The translations under genes were made by a program, and so were the position numbers. Positions 51,292-54,824 of a DNA stretch of 54,824 bases are shown here, piece by piece. The notes under the pieces are model-generated. The model had not been told where the DNA came from, searched no databases, and was given only the letters and a program-made list of their open reading frames with translations. The first letter of the stretch is position 1. Each line of letters opens with the position of its first letter. The stretch comes from Planctomycetota bacterium (GTDB lineage: Bacteria; Planctomycetota; UBA8108; UBA1146; JAJFFE01): NCBI GenBank assembly GCA_021776775.1, contig JAJFFE010000418.1, positions 1 through 54,824 of the forward strand, written 5' to 3'.

Positions 51292-53121
51292 ATGGTTCAG
51301 AAAATCGTCGAGTGCGTACCCAACTTTTCCGAGGGGCGCGACCTCGCCAAGCTCGAGCAGATTCTCGAGGCGATCCGCGCCGTGGCCGGAGCGGATCTGA
51401 TCGACGTCGACGCCGGTTACGAGACCAACCGAACCGTGGTCACTATCGTCGGCGAGCCGGAGGCGGTGAAAGAGGCGGCCTTCCAAGCGATCGGCCGGGC
51501 CAAGCAGGTCATCGACATGACGAAGCACAGCGGCGCGCACGCCCGTCACGGGGCGACCGACGTCTGTCCGTTCGTCCCTGTCAGCGGCGTGACCATGGAG
51601 GACTGTGCGCAGTACGCGAAAGAACTCGGCGAGCGTGTCGGCAAGGAGTTGGGTATTCCCGTCTACCTCTACGACCAAGCTGCGCTCTTGCCCGAGCGGC
51701 GATCGCTCGCCGACGTCCGCCGTGGCGAGTACGAGGCGCTGTCCGACAAGCTGAAGAAGCCAGAGTGGAAGCCCGACTTCGGGCCGGCCGAGTTCCTGCC
51801 GAAGACCGGAGTCGTCACCATCGGCGCCCGCGAATTCTTGATCGCCTACAACATCAACCTGAACTCTCGTTACCAGGAAGACGCTACCGACATCGCGTTC
51901 GATCTGCGTGACGCGGGGCGCATCGCGCGCAGCGAGCCTCGGACCCATCGCTATATGAGTGGTGTGATCCTGCGCTACAAGCCGTCGGAGAACATCTTTC
52001 CTTGCCCGTACGATGGCACGGTCCACGCAAGCTTCGACGCCCTCGAAGCGCACTATCGCGAGTATCACGATCGAGACTTGCGCGAGGAGTTGGCGTTCTT
52101 CGACCAAGAGCCTGACAAACTCGAGAACGCTTACGTCAACAAGCGAGGGCTGTTCCAGGAGTGTCGCGCGGTGGGGTGGGTGATTCCGGAGTACGGCCGC
52201 GCGCAGATCTCGATCAACCTGACGAACTACAAAGTGACCGCGATGCACGACGTGGTCGAAGCGTCGCGGCTCATCGGGGTCGAACGAGGTATCGTCATCA
52301 CCGGCTCCGAGGTCGTCGGCGTCGTTCCCTTCGACGCCATGCGACAGTCCGGCGAGTTCTATCTGAAGGAGCAGCATTCCAGCCGCGGCATTCCCGTTCA
52401 GGACGTCGTCGCCACCGGCATTCAGTCGCTCGGTCTCGCCGACCTCGCTGAGTTCGATCCGAAGAAGTCGGTGCTCGGCATGCCGTCGGTCGACGGCGTG
52501 TTGGCCAACATGTCCGTTACCGATCTGGTCGATGAAGTCTCCCGACCGACGCCGACGCCCGGCGGCGGTTCCATCTCGGCGCTGGCCGGATCACTCGGCG
52601 CCGCGTTGGCGTCGATGGTCGCCAACATCACGCACATCAAACCGAAGTTTCACGCCGTGCACGAAAAGCTCGAAGCGATCGCCATGCGTTGCCAGACGAT
52701 CAAAGACGAGCTGGTGCGAACGATCGACGCCGACACCAACGCCTTCAACGATGTGATCTCTGCCATGCGCATGCCGCAGGGCACCCCCGAACAGAACAAG
52801 ACGCGCAAGCAGGCGATCCAAGACGGCTACAAGAACGCGACCCTCGTGCCGCTGCGCGCCGCCGAGGCTTGCTTGGAAGCGCTCCAGTGCTGCGAAGAGA
52901 CGGTCGGTGATTCCTTGCGCGCTTCGATCACCGACGTCGGAGTCGGCGCTCTCTTGGCCCGCGCCGGAGTCATCGGCGCCGTCTACAACGTGCGCATCAA
53001 CCTCGGCGAGATCCACGACAAGGCGTGGGTCGCCGACGTCGGCTCTAAACTCGACGCGCTCGTCACCGAAGCCGATCGCATCGCAGCCGTCGTCGACGAA
53101 ACCGTGCGCGCCGCGTTCTAG
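51292..53121 (+). CDS. Glutamate formimidoyltransferase-formimidoyl-THF cyclodeaminase (fused)
   Basis: The 609-residue product joins a formimidoyltransferase (about 1-300: VECVPNFSEGRD, TKHSGAHARHGATDVCPFVP) to a cyclodeaminase (about 410-609: DEVSRPTPTPGGGSISALAG). It moves the formimino group from formiminoglutamate, a histidine breakdown product, to tetrahydrofolate and then releases ammonia to give methenyl-THF. The fused form is like the animal FTCD; many bacteria split it. ATG 51292, 8 bases behind AAAGGAAG, is preferred over TTG 51286. No other histidine-degradation gene is in the window. Confidence 0.92.
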   Translation: MVQKIVECVPNFSEGRDLAKLEQILEAIRAVAGADLIDVDAGYETNRTVVTIVGEPEAVKEAAFQAIGRAKQVIDMTKHSGAHARHGATDVCPFVPVSGVTMEDCAQYAKELGERVGKELGIPVYLYDQAALLPERRSLADVRRGEYEALSDKLKKPEWKPDFGPAEFLPKTGVVTIGAREFLIAYNINLNSRYQEDATDIAFDLRDAGRIARSEPRTHRYMSGVILRYKPSENIFPCPYDGTVHASFDALEAHYREYHDRDLREELAFFDQEPDKLENAYVNKRGLFQECRAVGWVIPEYGRAQISINLTNYKVTAMHDVVEASRLIGVERGIVITGSEVVGVVPFDAMRQSGEFYLKEQHSSRGIPVQDVVATGIQSLGLADLAEFDPKKSVLGMPSVDGVLANMSVTDLVDEVSRPTPTPGGGSISALAGSLGAALASMVANITHIKPKFHAVHEKLEAIAMRCQTIKDELVRTIDADTNAFNDVISAMRMPQGTPEQNKTRKQAIQDGYKNATLVPLRAAEACLEALQCCEETVGDSLRASITDVGVGALLARAGVIGAVYNVRINLGEIHDKAWVADVGSKLDALVTEADRIAAVVDETVRAAF

Positions 53122-53178
53122 TGCGTCGGCTGGGCGGGATCCACGGGGGTCACAGATGATAAAGAAACAGCGATCGTC

Positions 53179-53976
53179 ATGGTGACTCTCGAACGGCTCG
53201 GCTTTCACGAGATATCAGAGCGAGAGCTCTACCTCGTTCACGTCGAGAGCGCGGAGCAGCTCTCGACGTTTCAGACCCCATCACGACACTTCGCCTGCCT
53301 CCTGCTGTGGGATGCCGAGGGGGAGCCGGTCGCGCAGTTGTCGCACGTTGCGGCCACCGTCTTGGATTCGGGCTGTTCCTATCTGTCTGCGTGGGGCTCG
53401 GATTGTGAACGAGTTCACGACGTATTCGACGAGGATCACGGAATGAATCCTCGAGACACGCCGGACGACTCGGTGGTCATGACGAGTTGGCATGACGACG
53501 AATCACTATCCGACGCTCTCTTCTTTTTCTTTTACTGCGCTCACCCGGACGACCACTTCGAGGCGACCACCGGTACCGGAGTGGTGATCGTGATCGGCGA
53601 CGGTGAGAGCACCTTGACGCAGGTCCGATCAGCTCTGCAAGACTCAACAGCGTTCCTGCGAAACTTGGACGAAGAGCAAGGTGGAGAAATGGCTAGTGGC
53701 CCCGAAAAACCATCCCCGACGAAGCGGCCTCTCACTTGGACGGCTCAGTTGCTGGTCGTCGCGTTGACCGTCGTGTTCTTGTTCTTCGGCTACGATCTCT
53801 TCAATGGGTGGCCGACCTATTCGACGTGGGAAAAATCTAGACAGTCCTTGGGGTTGCTCGCCATCGGTGTGGTTGTGTGGGACTTGTTCGTTTCGCCACC
53901 GGCGCCGAGCCGCTACCGCTCGATCTGCACGGTCTGTCTGCGGGCCGCCGTCGTACTGCTGTTGCTTGTCGGCTAG
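53179..53976 (+). CDS. Unknown N-terminal domain joined to a two-helix membrane segment
   Basis: Residues 1-160 form a soluble domain with conserved-looking ACLLLWDA, SAWGSDCERVHDVFDE and the aromatic stretch LFFFFYCAHPDDHFE; I recognise this as a family of unknown function. Residues 171-265 begin MASGPEKPSPTK and hold two to three hydrophobic helices. An internal ATG at 53689 behind GGTGGAG could start the second part as its own gene, so this may be two genes read as one. It lies between the cyclodeaminase and BamE-like genes. Confidence 0.6.
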   Translation: MVTLERLGFHEISERELYLVHVESAEQLSTFQTPSRHFACLLLWDAEGEPVAQLSHVAATVLDSGCSYLSAWGSDCERVHDVFDEDHGMNPRDTPDDSVVMTSWHDDESLSDALFFFFYCAHPDDHFEATTGTGVVIVIGDGESTLTQVRSALQDSTAFLRNLDEEQGGEMASGPEKPSPTKRPLTWTAQLLVVALTVVFLFFGYDLFNGWPTYSTWEKSRQSLGLLAIGVVVWDLFVSPPAPSRYRSICTVCLRAAVVLLLLVG

Positions 53977-54062
53977 CAATCCGATGGTACGATGGTACTT
54001 CCGCACTTCGACAACAACGTGTGACTGTAGCTCACTCTCCGCTCAGGAAAGAAGCAAGCGTC

Positions 54063-54440
54063 GTGACGAACCAGCGTAAGTCGACCAGTGTCTTCGTTGT
54101 GGTGGCGCTCATCGTGGTTGCAGTGGTTTCCATCTACATGGTCGGTGAAGCGAACTCGCCGTACGAGGACTTCTTCGACGAGCTGTTCCTCGCGATCGAT
54201 GGAGACACCGTGTTCGCCCCTGGCTACACGCAGTCCGGATTCGGGAGTATCCGTGTTGGCATGAGCGAAGCGCAGGTGCGCGCGACGTTGGGTGAGCCCT
54301 TACAGAGTTCAATGTCCAATGGCGAGGTCGTCGACATGTGGTATTCCCACAGTCCCAACAGTACGCACTATCGCCAGCGGGGGTTCATACTCAGGGGTGG
54401 CGTCGTGACCAAGGTGATCGCCGAGATGTACTGGGATTGA
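54063..54440 (+). CDS. Membrane-anchored BamE/SmpA-like protein
   Basis: From GTG 54063 (AGGAAAG about 12 bases upstream) the 125-residue product has one N-terminal membrane helix (FVVVALIVVAVVSIYMVG), then a SmpA/OmlA-type domain (IRVGMSEAQVRATLGEP, followed by MWYSH and GFILRGGVVTKVI). The fold is used for outer-membrane protein assembly and inhibitor roles; with a membrane anchor instead of a lipobox its task is unclear. An upstream frame to 53877 overlaps the previous gene and is not used. Confidence 0.72.
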   Translation: MTNQRKSTSVFVVVALIVVAVVSIYMVGEANSPYEDFFDELFLAIDGDTVFAPGYTQSGFGSIRVGMSEAQVRATLGEPLQSSMSNGEVVDMWYSHSPNSTHYRQRGFILRGGVVTKVIAEMYWD

Positions 54441-54481
54441 GGGCGCCACGGCACGTCAGCGCGGGCGGCGACGCCTGCACG

Positions 54482-54824
54482 CTAGGTTTGCTGCTCGATT
54501 CCCGTGGGGAACCCATCGATCGACTCGCGATTACGGTCCGACCAATACTTGGTGACGCCGTCCGGGCCTTTGCGCTCGGCCCACTTGTCCATCTCGTCGC
54601 GGTCATGGGCGAACTCGAGAATGGGTACGCCGAATCCACAGGACGTTTGTAGAGAATCGACGTCGAGCAACACGATCTGTCGAGAACCTCGGCGATCTCC
54701 GAAGGTGTCGATCATCGTGTCCCACTCGGAAGATCCTCGGGGAACGATGTGACCTTCGCCGTAGAGACGCAGGATCTTCGGCTTACCCACGAATGCGCAG
54801 AACATGATGGTCAAACGGCCCGAC
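54482..54824 (-). CDS. Pyridoxamine 5'-phosphate oxidase family protein (5'-truncated by window end)
   Basis: The frame enters from the right edge of the window (SGRLTIMFCAFVGKPKILRLYG) and runs to a stop at 54482. The core LTIMFCAF, GSRQIVLLDVDSLQTSCGFGVP and the ending NRESIDGFPTG match the PNPOx-like family that binds a flavin or F420 and pyridoxal-type ligands. The N-terminal part, including the start, lies outside. The function is not further defined. Confidence 0.85.
   Translation of the reverse strand, partial: SGRLTIMFCAFVGKPKILRLYGEGHIVPRGSSEWDTMIDTFGDRRGSRQIVLLDVDSLQTSCGFGVPILEFAHDRDEMDKWAERKGPDGVTKYWSDRNRESIDGFPTGIEQQT

Noticed and set aside
1..54824. tRNA, rRNA, riboswitch or prophage regions
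   Set aside because: I looked for tRNA-like cloverleaf ends, rRNA cores, integrases and phage structural genes and saw none that could be supported.

Overview
The window is high-GC, gene-dense bacterial DNA with Gram-negative features: lipoprotein signal peptides, an RND efflux pump with an outer-membrane channel domain, a Tat-type leader and a pseudopilin set. Four secreted proteins end in a double EF-hand, dockerin-like module followed by a Pro/Tyr/Asp/Cys-rich tail. Together with a large Ser/Thr kinase-ATPase-TPR protein, HNH-nuclease debris and DUF3052, this best fits a deep-branching planctomycete. That assignment is inference from protein style; there is no rRNA or other phylogenetic marker here. 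Layout, 1-11742: copy 1 of a dispersed HNH-associated repeat; a MacB/LolCD-type ABC exporter (minus); a plus-strand run of cupin, Maf pyrophosphatase, DUF3052 protein, M28 peptidase lipoprotein and TPR lipoprotein; a minus-strand phospholipid operon (CDP-alcohol phosphatidyltransferase, CDP-diglyceride synthase, acyltransferase); a lipase-like lipoprotein; a 203-residue protein ending in what reads as a COMM domain, a fold otherwise associated with eukaryotic COMMD proteins; and repeat copy 2. Layout, 11743-32697: a GAF-PAS-PP2C phosphatase; a membrane-fusion protein followed by one 1,689-residue polypeptide that joins a complete RND pump to a TolC-type channel; YceI; a 1,377-residue kinase/ATPase/TPR protein; two secreted dockerin-like proteins; repeat copy 3; an S9 peptidase; and an exported thiol-dioxygenase-like cupin. 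Layout, 32698-45113: three overlapping pseudopilin/PilX genes, then a nine-gene arginine operon in the order argR, argG, P-loop gene, argC, argD, argF', argB, argE-like, argH. The operon uses an acylated-ornithine carbamoyltransferase, so arginine is made through N-acyl-citrulline as in Bacteroidetes and Xanthomonas. The residue that separates succinyl- from acetyl-ornithine enzymes is the succinyl type (Pro). No acyltransferase for the first step is present, but an unassigned P-loop protein with a GTxxxxGKT loop is embedded in the operon and is a candidate for it. Layout, 45118-54824: a secreted reprolysin-like metalloprotease with cohesin-like and dockerin-like modules, a small dockerin-like protein, HrpB helicase, a fused formimidoyltransferase-cyclodeaminase, two small membrane proteins, and a PNPOx-family gene cut by the window end. 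Two repeat systems cross-link the window: a 15-bp in-frame tandem array (six units, 90 bp) found in two unrelated genes and perhaps a third, and a mosaic HNH-associated repeat lying directly behind the stop codons of three unrelated genes.
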